A DNA stretch of 64,000 nucleotides from Pseudomonas azadiae (lineage in GTDB: Bacteria; Pseudomonadota; Gammaproteobacteria; Pseudomonadales; Pseudomonadaceae): NCBI RefSeq assembly GCF_019145355.1, contig NZ_JAHSTY010000001.1:186001-250000 (forward strand), read 5' to 3'. Below the pieces are notes generated by a model, which was not told where the DNA came from, did not search any database, and worked only from the letters and a program-made list of their open reading frames with translations. The position numbers were made by a program, and so were the translations under genes. Below are positions 1 to 9,917 of the stretch, one piece after another (within the stretch, counting starts at the first letter, position 1; every line of letters begins with the position of its first letter).

Positions 1-1138
1 ACCCTGGCCACCCGGCTGCCGTGCAACTGCCCACGCCGCTGACCAAGCTCAAGGAGCTGGCCAGCCAGCCCCTGACCAAGATCGCCCTGCTGCTGCCACA
101 GGACGGCCCTCTGGCCTCCGTCGGCAAAGCGTTGCGTGAAGGCTTCATGGCTGCGCACTACCAGGCTGAACAAGCCGGACAGAAGCCGCCGGTGATCGAG
201 TTCTACGACAGCTCGCGCCTGACTTCCATCGACGAGTTCTATGCCAAGGCCCAGGCCGCCGGTGTGCAACTGGTGGTCGGTCCGCTGGAAAAGCCATTGG
301 TCAAACAGCTCAGCGCACGCCCTCAATTGCCAATCACTACCCTGGCGCTGAACTACAGCGAGGGCGATCAAGGCCCGGCGCAGCTGTTCCAGTTCGGACT
401 GGCCGCTGAAGACGAAGCCCGCGAAGTCTCACGCCGCGCCCGTGCCGATGGCCTGCATCGCGCCGCAGCGATGGTGCCGCGTGGCGAATGGGGCGAGCGC
501 GTCTACAAGGCCTTCCGTCAGGATTGGGAAGCCAATGGCGGCACGGTGATGGGCGTTGAGTACGTTGATCAGCCGGTCGCCCTTGCCCAGCAGATCGCCG
601 ACCTGTTCCAGTTGCGTAAAAGTGAAGGCCGCGCCAAGAGCCTGCAAAGCACGGTCGGCACCGACGTCGCAGCGCAGCCATCGCGTCGCCAGGACATCGA
701 GTTCATCTTCCTGGCCGTGACACCGCAACTGGCCCAGCAGATCAAGCCGACCCTGAACTTCCAATACGCCGGTGATGTGCCGGTGTACGCCACGTCCCAC
801 GTGTTCAGCGCCAGCGGCGACAAGAACCAGTACTTGGACATGACCAACGTGATGTTCTGCGAAACCCCTTGGCTGCTCAATACCACCGACCCGCTGCGCA
901 ACCAGGTCGCTGCCCAATGGCCGCAAGCCAATGGCAGCCTCGGCCGCCTGTATGCGATGGGTGTCGACGCCTACCGCCTGGCGCCGCGTCTGGGGCAACT
1001 CAAGGCACTGCCGGACACCCGTATTGACGGTCTCTCGGGCAACCTGGGCATCAGCGCCAACCAGCGCGTTGATCGCCAGATGCCATGGGCCAAGTTTGTC
1101 GGCGGCGACATCCAACGCCTTCCAGACACCCCGCGCTG

Positions 1139-1139
<1 letters not shown>
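1..1139 (+). CDS. lpoA: Penicillin-binding protein activator LpoA, C-terminal part (5' end outside window)
   Basis: The reading frame is open from the left edge and stops at TGA 1137-1139, so this is the last ~378 codons of a longer gene; the GTG at 21 is an internal valine codon. The part seen is a periplasmic-binding-protein-like domain containing the segments IALLLPQDGPLASVG and VVGPLEKPLVKQL, typical of the C-terminal half of LpoA. In enterobacteria LpoA is an outer-membrane lipoprotein that stimulates the peptidoglycan synthase PBP1A; its lipobox would lie upstream and cannot be checked. The stop overlaps the yraN start (ATGA), and lpoA-yraN-gmhA-BON gene order is usual in Pseudomonas. 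Confidence 0.9.
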
Positions 1140-2773
<1,634 letters not shown>

Positions 2774-2795
2774 CGTGATCGACAGCCACAAAAAA

Positions 2796-2829
2796 GGGCG
2801 CCGTGCAGTGACTGCACGGCGCCCTTTTT
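2796..2829. terminator. Bidirectional rho-independent terminator
   Basis: A near-perfect GC-rich hairpin (GGGCGCCGTGCAGT paired with ACTGCACGGCGCCC) is preceded by an A-run and followed by a T-run, so it can end transcription of the BON lipoprotein gene (+) and of the convergent OmpA-family gene (-). Confidence 0.93.
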
Positions 2830-2841
2830 ATTGGCGATCGT

Positions 2842-3615
2842 TTACTGATATTGCGAGTACGGGTTGCCCTGGAACTGGTTGTTCTGCTGTGGCGCCTGTT
2901 GCTGGGCACCTGGCTGGCCGTACTGTTGACCCGGGATCGGGCCGAGGTTGACTTCCACACGACGGTTCTGCGCGCGACCGTTGACGTCGGCGTTGCTGGC
3001 GATCGGATTATCCGGGCCGGCACCGCGGGCGCTCAGGTTGGTCGGGCTCACGCCTTGGGAGGTCAGGTAATTGGCCACGCTCTGTGCACGACGTTGGGAC
3101 AGGTCCATGTTCAACTGGCGGCTACCCGTGCTGTCGGTGTAACCGACGATCTGGATAGTGTTCTGGTTGAACTGCTTGAGGGAGTTGGCCAGGTTGTTGA
3201 GCGGCTGGTAGAAGCTGCTGGCGATCGCATCCGAGTTGGTCGCGAAAGTGATGTTGCCCGGCATGATCAGCTTGATCTGGTCGCCCTGGCGCTGAACTTC
3301 CACACCGGTATTGGCCATGCTCTCACGCAGTTTCTTTTCCTGCTGGTCTGCGTAGTAGCCGTAGCCCGCAGCGCCGGCACCCGCCACCACCGCACCGATC
3401 AGCGCGCCCTTGCCACGGTGGTTGTGGTCGATGGCCGCACCGGCCAAGGCACCGGCCAGGGCCCCCAGGCCACCGTACTTGGCGGTCTTGCTCATACCGC
3501 CGGATTCATTGCTCGCCTGCCCCTGACCGCTGCCGTCATAGGGGTTAGGGGATGCGCAGCCGGACAACAAGGCTACGGCGGTAGCGACAACAAGCAGACG
3601 ACGCGAAGTGAACAT
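2842..3615 (-). CDS. OmpA-family lipoprotein (YiaD-like) with glycine-zipper segment
   Basis: This is a 257-residue protein. The N-terminal signal ends in LLSGC (Cys20), predicting an outer-membrane lipoprotein. Residues ~48-95 form a glycine-zipper region (GALAGALAGAAI, GAVVAGAGAAG), and ~110-225 an OmpA C-terminal peptidoglycan-binding domain with the signature YTDSTGS and the LSQRRAQSV helix. The C-terminal ~30 residues are Gln/Pro/Tyr-rich and low complexity. The architecture matches the YiaD/PA0833 type, which tethers the outer membrane to peptidoglycan. It is monocistronic and convergent with the BON gene. Confidence 0.88.
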   Translation of the reverse strand: MFTSRRLLVVATAVALLSGCASPNPYDGSGQGQASNESGGMSKTAKYGGLGALAGALAGAAIDHNHRGKGALIGAVVAGAGAAGYGYYADQQEKKLRESMANTGVEVQRQGDQIKLIMPGNITFATNSDAIASSFYQPLNNLANSLKQFNQNTIQIVGYTDSTGSRQLNMDLSQRRAQSVANYLTSQGVSPTNLSARGAGPDNPIASNADVNGRAQNRRVEVNLGPIPGQQYGQPGAQQQAPQQNNQFQGNPYSQYQ

Positions 3616-3858
3616 GAAGGGAGCTCCTACTTTTGCATTCTAAGGTGCAAAGGACATTGGCAATGGACCTGTGCCGAGTTTGGAACGCGACAAACGGTAA
3701 AAATTCCGTGGCCACACAAACCGTAGCAGACGCACGCTGAACACCACCTGAGTTTTTGCTACAAAGCGTGCCTGCCGTAGAGGATATGAGCCTGTGACGA
3801 CCCGCCTTTTGGTCACTACACCGGTTACCCGAGACGTAGCAATCGGCAGATCCACCAT

Positions 3859-5064
3859 TCACATCACCCCATCATACGTCCGAATGTTCTGCCGCAACGC
3901 CGCCAGAAAAGAGAAGGCATTCTCCACCCGCTCCCCCTCAAACCCCTGGTAGTAATTGTTCGCCGTCAACACCGTACCCGCACCGCGTTTGTTATCCGGG
4001 TGGAGGCAATAGGGAATCGATAAAAACCCACTGTCGAATGCGCTGAGTATCGCTTCGGACAAGTCGGCGTCACGCGCCAGCGTGCCTTCAATCAGTCGCC
4101 TTGATGCGTCCAGGATGCGCGCGTGCTCTTGCGCGTCGAACGGGACATCCGGCAACACACCCTTCGTGTGCAGGCAATAGCTGGCGTATTCCAATGCGGC
4201 GATGTTTTCTTCGATCCGAGGAATACGCCGTGACTCCACCGGCGTTTTTATGATCACGCGCTGCACGCCGGTGGATCGAATCATGCCGAGTGCATCGCCG
4301 GTGATCCGGCAAAACCCGCCCAGGGTCCGTGGAAAAAACCCCATGAACACGTAGCCGACGAAGTGGTAGCTGCCTGGCGCGAAGTATTCGCTGGCGAGTT
4401 GTTGCAAGGCCGTCACGGCGGCACGGTCCTGCACGGGCGAGGTGCCTTGGGCGTAGGAGAACGACAACGTCTTGATTCCGTGAGCGCGCAAAAACAAGCC
4501 CTCGAGAATGTTGAGCGCCACTAGAATGACCGGGTCGCACATCTGCCCCATCATGCAACCGGCGAAGCTCTCGATGTGGCTGTGCTCCACTCCTGCGCAA
4601 AGCACCTGACAGGCTTTTTCCCAGTGGCCGAAAGCCTCACGCAGCGGCGTACGGCTGTACGGCAGGCAATAGGAAATGGGCCCGCCCTCAGTGGTGGCCG
4701 AGCCGATTTCGACCATGCGCTCGAAGATGTGCAGCGGATCGGGCGAGCCATGGCGAATCTGCACCGGCAGGTGGTAGCGGGCATGAATCTGGTCGAGCAT
4801 CGCGCGGGTTTTCGCCGCTGGGTGATTCACGATCGGGTAGCCGTTAAGCATGGACGCGCTGTCGATCGCCCGTTGCGCCGCCTCAAGGTTATTCACTCGG
4901 GTGAACGCATCGAGGGTAATGGTGCATACGGTGTTCGCGCGACTGGCCGCCGTGGCGTCAAGCCCGGACTGCATCAGGCCGGGTTCGCTGAAGCCCATGC
5001 GCGGCTGGAGCACCGGGCCGTGCAGGTCAAACTGCTCAAGCACGTGGGTGTTGAAGTCGATCAT
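3859..5064 (-). CDS. Glutamate mutase large (epsilon) subunit, MutE/GlmE-like
   Basis: This 401-residue protein belongs to the methylaspartate (glutamate) mutase epsilon family, the TIM-barrel half of the adenosylcobalamin enzyme that interconverts L-glutamate and (2S,3S)-3-methylaspartate. Residues matching the substrate site known from the clostridial enzyme are in place: the arginine set R22 (LQPRMG), R56 (DAFTR) and R104 (QIRHGSPD), then E126, Y132 and Y136 in EGGPISYCLPY. The R22-R56 and R104-E126 spacings (34 and 22) equal those I recall for the clostridial protein. It is shorter than the ~480-residue clostridial form, mainly at both ends. It is third in an operon after the desaturase and the cobalamin-binding subunit (49-nt gap). 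No MutL reactivase or methylaspartase is nearby, so a biosynthetic role is more likely than fermentation. The substrate is inferred from conserved residues only. Confidence 0.85.
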   Translation of the reverse strand: MIDFNTHVLEQFDLHGPVLQPRMGFSEPGLMQSGLDATAASRANTVCTITLDAFTRVNNLEAAQRAIDSASMLNGYPIVNHPAAKTRAMLDQIHARYHLPVQIRHGSPDPLHIFERMVEIGSATTEGGPISYCLPYSRTPLREAFGHWEKACQVLCAGVEHSHIESFAGCMMGQMCDPVILVALNILEGLFLRAHGIKTLSFSYAQGTSPVQDRAAVTALQQLASEYFAPGSYHFVGYVFMGFFPRTLGGFCRITGDALGMIRSTGVQRVIIKTPVESRRIPRIEENIAALEYASYCLHTKGVLPDVPFDAQEHARILDASRRLIEGTLARDADLSEAILSAFDSGFLSIPYCLHPDNKRGAGTVLTANNYYQGFEGERVENAFSFLAALRQNIRTYDGVM

Positions 5065-5113
5065 GTCGGCAGGCCTTTTCCGGTCCCTGTGTTATCTGCC
5101 CCCGAGTACACGC

Positions 5114-5569
5114 TCATCGTGCGACCCGCTTTTCCAGGTAATGGGCAGGAAACAACTGTGCGCTGACGAGCGCCTGGAAGGCATCAAAACTGTTCGCCAC
5201 GCTGTCGTCGAACACCTCGTCAAACCCCGCGGCCCGAAGCGTATCGCTGTGCCGGGCGATGGTCTGGGCGTCGTTTTCAGTGCAGATTTTTCCACCGATG
5301 TAGAGTCCGTCGACGTGATGGGTCTCGCTGCGAATGCGCCGGGCGAGTTCGGCGCCCTCAAGGTAGCCGTGACCATTGACCGTGCTGATCACAACGATTG
5401 CGCAGCCATTGCGCTCAAGCCGCGCAATCACGTCGTCCATCGGCGTGTTGGGCCCCAGGTTTTCTACCTTGTAGCCCAGGTCATTGAGCAAGAATTCCAT
5501 GAACACCAGATTCCAGCTATGGGAGTCTGATGGCACGGTGCTGAGCAGTGCGGTTTTGTTGAACGTCAT
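5114..5569 (-). CDS. Glutamate mutase small (sigma) subunit, cobalamin-binding
   Basis: This is a 151-residue stand-alone B12-binding domain of the MutS/GlmS type, which carries adenosylcobalamin for the large subunit. The lower-ligand motif D15-x-H17 is present, but the usual D-x-H-x-x-G reads D-S-H-S-W-N, with Asn20 replacing Gly. The other cobalamin-binding segments are recognisable: S62-T-V-N-G-H-G (normally S-x-L...G) and Y90-I-G-G-K. The start at 5569 lies 14 nt after the desaturase stop, so the two genes are co-transcribed. Together with the large subunit downstream it would form the S2E2 mutase. Whether Asn20 affects B12 affinity is unknown. Confidence 0.85.
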   Translation of the reverse strand: MTFNKTALLSTVPSDSHSWNLVFMEFLLNDLGYKVENLGPNTPMDDVIARLERNGCAIVVISTVNGHGYLEGAELARRIRSETHHVDGLYIGGKICTENDAQTIARHSDTLRAAGFDEVFDDSVANSFDAFQALVSAQLFPAHYLEKRVAR

Positions 5570-5583
5570 CGTTAAAATCCCTT

Positions 5584-6708
5584 TTAAGTTTCTGTTCTGT
5601 TTGCGTAATACGGAAGTGCGTTCTGGAAGTTGCGAAAGTTGACGGTGACGGCGTTGATATAGCCCCAGTAATCGGCGTAGTTGGTCGGAAACGGTTTTGA
5701 GCCGTCGATCCTGTCGCGCTCGCGCGCGGTGATGTAATTGGGCCACTCTTTGGAACGGGGGCGCCGGTGGTGAAAGTCGTGGCACGGTGTATCGCCAACC
5801 ATCACGAACACGCGGATGAACAAATGGAAACCCAGCATTTTGATCAGCCAGACGCTGATGCAGGCGGTGCGGCGAACAGCGCCCGCAGCCTGCGGTATGC
5901 GTAACTCTTCACCAATGAATACGCCGGTCGTGCTTTCGCAGATGAAGTCGATACCGCGCCGTTCCAGGACCTCCACGCTGGGCCAGGTATGCTCGGCAGC
6001 CAGGCGGAACGTGGTGCTGATGTGATAGCCGGCGAACACCGGCACCACCCACGCCATGATGAAAAGATCGAAATGGCCCAAGGCTGCCGCCAGCAGACTG
6101 ATCGTGGCCCAGAAGCTTAGCGTCAGGGCGGCGACACGGCGGTTCGACGCGGTTGCGGTGCCCTTCACTCGGCTCCAGAACGAGCGCAGGATCGCCAGCG
6201 GTGACAGCGCCGTGCAGACCAGTTTGGTCCACATCGTGGTCACGCTGTCGGACGGTGTTAACCCCACCACCCCTTGCAAGTACGACAGGGTGTCGTCATC
6301 GTCGGTCAGCAGCGTTTTGGAACTGTGGTGCAGCGCGTGCTCGCGCTTATAGGTATCGAAAGGTTTGAGCATCAATACGCCGGAGATAATCCGGCCCACG
6401 GTCACGTTCGTTTCACGCTGTTCAAACACCATCTCATGGGCGCAGTTGTGGCAAATCATCACCTGCATCTGCTTGATACCGCCGGTGGCCAGTACAAAAC
6501 CCAGCACCCACAACATTACACTGCCGTGCACGTAACCGACGCCGGCCAACACCACGCCCGATGCAATCAATCCCGTTGAAACGAGGATATGGTGGATGGG
6601 TTTGAGCGTGCGAACCTGGTTAAGATCCTCAGGTAGAGGCTTGGCGGTCAGCCAGCTCAAAAATGGCTGTATGAACCCTGGAAGGGTGCGCATCGAGTTA
6701 CGTATCAT
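5584..6708 (-). CDS. Membrane histidine-box fatty-acid desaturase/hydroxylase-like enzyme
   Basis: This 374-residue membrane protein belongs to the PF00487-type superfamily of non-haem di-iron desaturases and hydroxylases. The three histidine boxes are intact: H87-N-C-A-H91, H124-A-L-H-H128 and H310-D-F-H-H314, with an extra A-E-H240. Hydrophobic segments lie at about 40-75, 105-115, 165-175, 195-235 and 285-305. The start ATG 6708 is preceded by AGAGGAAA; the open frame runs on to 6978 but would cross the divergent LysR gene. It is the first gene of the operon with the two mutase subunits. The usual substrates are acyl chains or sterols; here the partner genes suggest oxidation of an amino-acid-derived intermediate, which is inference. 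Confidence 0.8.
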   Translation of the reverse strand: MIRNSMRTLPGFIQPFLSWLTAKPLPEDLNQVRTLKPIHHILVSTGLIASGVVLAGVGYVHGSVMLWVLGFVLATGGIKQMQVMICHNCAHEMVFEQRETNVTVGRIISGVLMLKPFDTYKREHALHHSSKTLLTDDDDTLSYLQGVVGLTPSDSVTTMWTKLVCTALSPLAILRSFWSRVKGTATASNRRVAALTLSFWATISLLAAALGHFDLFIMAWVVPVFAGYHISTTFRLAAEHTWPSVEVLERRGIDFICESTTGVFIGEELRIPQAAGAVRRTACISVWLIKMLGFHLFIRVFVMVGDTPCHDFHHRRPRSKEWPNYITARERDRIDGSKPFPTNYADYWGYINAVTVNFRNFQNALPYYANRTET

Positions 6709-6765
6709 CCATGTTTCCTCTGCGGGTTCGCTCCATCGAAAAAAACTGTACCGTGGCCTCCCGTT

Positions 6766-6780
6766 ATTTCGAACAGAAAT
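6766..6780. promoter_or_regulatory. Candidate LysR-type operator between desaturase and regulator genes
   Basis: The divergent 112-nt intergenic region holds the inverted repeat ATTTC-GAACA-GAAAT, which includes a T-N11-A core typical of LysR-type binding sites. It sits 41 nt before the LysR gene start and 58 nt before the desaturase start, suitable for control of both directions. Seen only as a pattern. Confidence 0.45.
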
Positions 6781-6820
6781 ACGTGGGGATCGATTTTCCA
6801 TTTTTGAGTACGGCATCGAC

Positions 6821-7702
6821 GTGAACTGGGATGATCTGAAAGTTTTTATCTTCGTGGCCAAATCCAATAACGTGACCGAGGCGGGAAACTCGCTGAAAGT
6901 TTCGGCATCGACGGTGTCGCGCAAGATCGCCGCACTTGAGGATTCGCTCAGTACCGTGCTGTTCCTGAAAAAGACCAACGGCTATTTCCTGACGGAAGCC
7001 GGCAGAGCGTTGCTGCCACTGGCACTGGAGACCCAGGAGCGCTTCAAACTCATGGAGCGTCAGATGTCGCAGCCAAATGACCGGCTGGCCGGGCCGGTGC
7101 GCATCGATTGCCCGGAGCTGATGGGCACGCACCTGATCATTCCCGGGCTGGCGGACTTCCGTGCTCGATACCCCGAGATCAGCTTCGACTTCATCAATAC
7201 GGCGGTGTCGTCAAAACTCACGCAGAGCCATAGCGACATCATTATCCGACTGCGCAGGCCGGAAAACGGTAACTTCACCATGCGCCGGGTCGGCACGCTG
7301 ATGCAGGGGCTTTTCTGTTCCGACGGATATGCGGCCGCCAATAAACTGCCCGCGACGCCGGATGACCTGAAGGACCATCACCTGATTGGCTGGACCGAGG
7401 AGATGTCCTATATGCCGCTCGCGCAATGGCTCAATGAGGTGAGCGGCGAGCAGAAACCGTGGATGCGCGTGTCCAATCTCAATGCCCAGCTCAAGGCGGT
7501 GGAAGCTCACCTGGGGATCGCCGCGCTGCCAACCTATGTCGCACACCAGTCAGGCTTGCGCCAAGTCCTGGCCGACCGCCCGCTGCACAGCTCCGATATA
7601 TGGCTGCTGCGCAATCAGGCGACGCAGGGCGTGGGCCGCGTCGATCAAGTGGTGGACTACCTGACGGCGTTGTTCCAGAGCAAAACGGCAGAGATGCAAT
7701 AG
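6821..7702 (+). CDS. LysR-family transcriptional regulator
   Basis: This is a 293-residue regulator. The N-terminal winged HTH spans residues ~1-60 (NWDDLKVFIFVAKSNNVTEA, then SASTVSRKIAALE), followed by a co-inducer-binding domain from ~90 (GPVRIDCPELMGTHLIIPGL). The start is taken as GTG 6821 because V-NWDDLK aligns with the usual M-xWDDLR beginning; no good upstream ATG lies in the intergenic region, and extension to 6596 would run through the desaturase promoter. Subfamily members of this kind regulate adjacent divergent genes, here the desaturase-mutase operon. The effector is unknown. Confidence 0.85.
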   Translation: MNWDDLKVFIFVAKSNNVTEAGNSLKVSASTVSRKIAALEDSLSTVLFLKKTNGYFLTEAGRALLPLALETQERFKLMERQMSQPNDRLAGPVRIDCPELMGTHLIIPGLADFRARYPEISFDFINTAVSSKLTQSHSDIIIRLRRPENGNFTMRRVGTLMQGLFCSDGYAAANKLPATPDDLKDHHLIGWTEEMSYMPLAQWLNEVSGEQKPWMRVSNLNAQLKAVEAHLGIAALPTYVAHQSGLRQVLADRPLHSSDIWLLRNQATQGVGRVDQVVDYLTALFQSKTAEMQ

Positions 7703-7762
7703 CGTGCTGTGGATGAGGTAGTCCTGTAGTTGGAGGGCCTGGGCGTGGGTCATGCAACTTCC

Positions 7763-8401
7763 CTACAGCGGGCCGGTACGCAGGAAAATCCAAACCGCCA
7801 CCGCGATCAGCATCAATCCAAACACCGCGTTCTGGAACACCAGCAGCTTGGGCCGCGCCTGGATCAGCCTCTGCACGGACGAGCCCATCGATACCCAGAC
7901 GACATGGGCAAAAAAATTCAGCGAAATCAGCGCGGTGCTCAAGATCAGCACCGCGCTGCTGCTGGTCTCTCCTGAGGGCATGAAGGTGGAAAACATCACC
8001 AGCAGCATCACGATGCCCTGCACATTGCCCAATTGCACGACGATGCCGTCGCGAAACTGCAGGTGTATAGCTTTGTCTCCGGGCGCCTTCAGCGGACGAC
8101 GCAGCATGCGTACACCCAGCCACAGAATGTAGAAACTGCCGAGCACTTGCAGGACCCACACCAGCCGCGGGCTGTTCATCAGCGTGTGGTAAAGCCCCAG
8201 CCCGACCAGCACCGCCAACAGGAAGTAGGTGATGTCCAGGCCGACGATGAACCGCACCGAACGACGTACGCCGCTTTGTGCGCCGGATGTCGCAACCATC
8301 AAGTTGCCGGGCCCAGCACTAAGGGTCAGCGGGGCCATGGTTGACAGCCAAAGCAGCCAGTTGATGCTGAATATCTCTTGCACGTTGTTATCCTCGATCA
8401 C
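7763..8401 (-). CDS. LysE/RhtB-family amino-acid exporter
   Basis: This 212-residue inner-membrane protein has six predicted hydrophobic segments and the LysE/RhtB family signature near the N-terminus (TLSAGPGNLMVATSGAQSG, residues ~26-44). The family exports amino acids such as Lys, Thr and homoserine, and analogues of them. It is convergent with the LysR gene (60-nt gap) and has its own promoter region upstream of 8401. Its place beside the mutase-desaturase operon suggests it removes the pathway product or a toxic analogue, but physical adjacency is the only evidence. The start ATG 8401 gives the normal family length. Confidence 0.85.
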   Translation of the reverse strand: MIEDNNVQEIFSINWLLWLSTMAPLTLSAGPGNLMVATSGAQSGVRRSVRFIVGLDITYFLLAVLVGLGLYHTLMNSPRLVWVLQVLGSFYILWLGVRMLRRPLKAPGDKAIHLQFRDGIVVQLGNVQGIVMLLVMFSTFMPSGETSSSAVLILSTALISLNFFAHVVWVSMGSSVQRLIQARPKLLVFQNAVFGLMLIAVAVWIFLRTGPL

Positions 8402-8685
8402 GGCATGGACTGCACGTGCTCAAGTCTAATTGGCGGTCGCTTATAAGGTTATAGCGAAGAGCGCAAAGTGATATCCCATAAATGGGGTAAACGGGGCGGC
8501 GCTTGGGGTGACCAGCCAATATTCATCTGTGCTCCTGCGGGCGCTGTGGCATATTCGGCACAGCGTATGGGTAACGACAGTCCCGGCCCGAAAGGGAGCA
8601 CCGCCTGAGAACCAACTGCTAAACTTTCCCGGCGCCATTGCAGAACAATCCATGACCGCAACCATGCCGCGTTGGAGCGAGCCCC

Positions 8686-9276
8686 ATGGCGAATCAACTG
8701 ATCATTTGCGAGCACTGCGACTGCGTGTACGAGAAAGTCACGCTCGCCAAACATCAAAAAGCCGAATGCGTGCGTTGTGCCGGTGTGCTTCAGCGCTACA
8801 ACGGCCTGTCGGTGCAACAACGCCTGGCCTTGACCCTGACCGCCGCTGTGTTGTGGACCTTCGCCAACTTCTATCCGGTGATGAGTATCAGCCTGCAAGG
8901 CCTGAAAAATAGCGCCACCCTGTGGGATTCGGTGGTAGCGCTGAGCCTGGGGCCGATTACCTTTATTGCCTTGGTCGCCGCGATTTCCATCATCATCGCC
9001 CCGGTTTTCCAACTGTTGTTGCTGACGTGGGTGCTGAGTTTCGCCGTCTGGGGCAGACGCTCCCCCGCCTTCAAGCTGTGCATGCGCTGGCTGGAGGCCC
9101 TGAGGCCCTGGAGCATGCTGGAGGTGTGCCTGCTCGGCGCGATGGTGGCGGTGTTCAAGCTGGCCGGCATGCTGGATGTGATCCCCGGTATTGGCTTGTT
9201 TGCCCTGGCGGTGCTCAGCCTGTTGCTGATCCGCATTGCCGGGCGTGATGTACGCGACCTATGGGACACCGTATGA
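8686..9276 (+). CDS. pqiA: PqiA-type integral membrane protein, first of two (N-terminal half equivalent)
   Basis: This 196-residue protein starts with a rubredoxin-like zinc ribbon (C8-x2-C11 and C28-x2-C31) followed by four hydrophobic helices, the repeat unit of PqiA. In E. coli one PqiA of ~420 residues carries two such units; here the unit is a separate gene followed by a second copy. PqiA is the inner-membrane partner of the tunnel-forming MCE protein PqiB in inter-membrane lipid transport. GGAG is present 10 nt before ATG 8686. The stop overlaps the next start (ATGA). It is first in the pqiA1-pqiA2-pqiB-pqiC operon. Confidence 0.88.
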   Translation: MANQLIICEHCDCVYEKVTLAKHQKAECVRCAGVLQRYNGLSVQQRLALTLTAAVLWTFANFYPVMSISLQGLKNSATLWDSVVALSLGPITFIALVAAISIIIAPVFQLLLLTWVLSFAVWGRRSPAFKLCMRWLEALRPWSMLEVCLLGAMVAVFKLAGMLDVIPGIGLFALAVLSLLLIRIAGRDVRDLWDTV

Positions 9277-9917
9277 ACCCACCGCCGACAGCCCGCGAGC
9301 TTGACCTGTGCCTGTGTCACAGTTGCGGTCTGTCCGCCGACATCAGCAACGGCGCGCAGGACTGCGAGCGCTGTGGCGCCCCCCTGCACTCGCGCAAAGT
9401 CAATTCCCTGGTCCGCACCTGGGCCTACATGCTGGCGGCACTGGTCTTCTATGTGCCGGCCAACCTGTTGCCGGTGATGAACACCACCATGCTCGGTTCG
9501 GGTGCGGACAGCACCATCATGAGTGGGGTGTTGGAGTTCTGGCAGCATGGCGCGTGGGACATCGCGCTGATCATTTTCATCGCCAGCATCGCAGTGCCGG
9601 GGATCAAGTTCGTGTCGTTGACGCTGCTGCTGGTCACCGTGCAGCGCAATAGCGCCTGGGCGCGCAAGGAGCGCTCAAAAATGTTTCGGTTTGTCGAGCT
9701 GATCGGCTATTGGTCGATGCTCGATGTGATCGTGGTTGCCCTGGTGGCCGCGCTGGTGAAGTTCCAGGCGCTGGGCACCATCGAGCCGCGCCTGGGCATT
9801 CTGTTTTTCGGCCTGGTGGTGGTGTTTACCATGCTGGCCGCCATGAGCTTCGACCCGAGGCTGATCTGGGAAACCCCACCCACCAAGGAGACCTCGGATG
9901 ACGTCACCCACCCCTGA
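9273..9917 (+). CDS. pqiA: PqiA-type integral membrane protein, second of two (C-terminal half equivalent)
   Basis: This 214-residue second PqiA unit has cysteine pairs C15-x2-C18 and C31-x2-C34 followed by four hydrophobic segments (for example VRTWAYMLAALVFYVPANLL). The start at 9273 overlaps the stop of the first unit; an in-frame ATG at 9261 is inside the upstream gene and is less likely. The C-terminus overlaps the pqiB start by 20 nt, indicating tight coupling. With the preceding gene it should form a two-chain equivalent of full-length PqiA. Confidence 0.88.
   Translation: MNPPPTARELDLCLCHSCGLSADISNGAQDCERCGAPLHSRKVNSLVRTWAYMLAALVFYVPANLLPVMNTTMLGSGADSTIMSGVLEFWQHGAWDIALIIFIASIAVPGIKFVSLTLLLVTVQRNSAWARKERSKMFRFVELIGYWSMLDVIVVALVAALVKFQALGTIEPRLGILFFGLVVVFTMLAAMSFDPRLIWETPPTKETSDDVTHP

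Noticed and set aside
6709..6978. Longer N-terminus for the desaturase gene (start at 6978)
   Set aside because: It would run through the divergent promoter and into the LysR coding region, and ATG 6708 has a good AGAGGAAA upstream.
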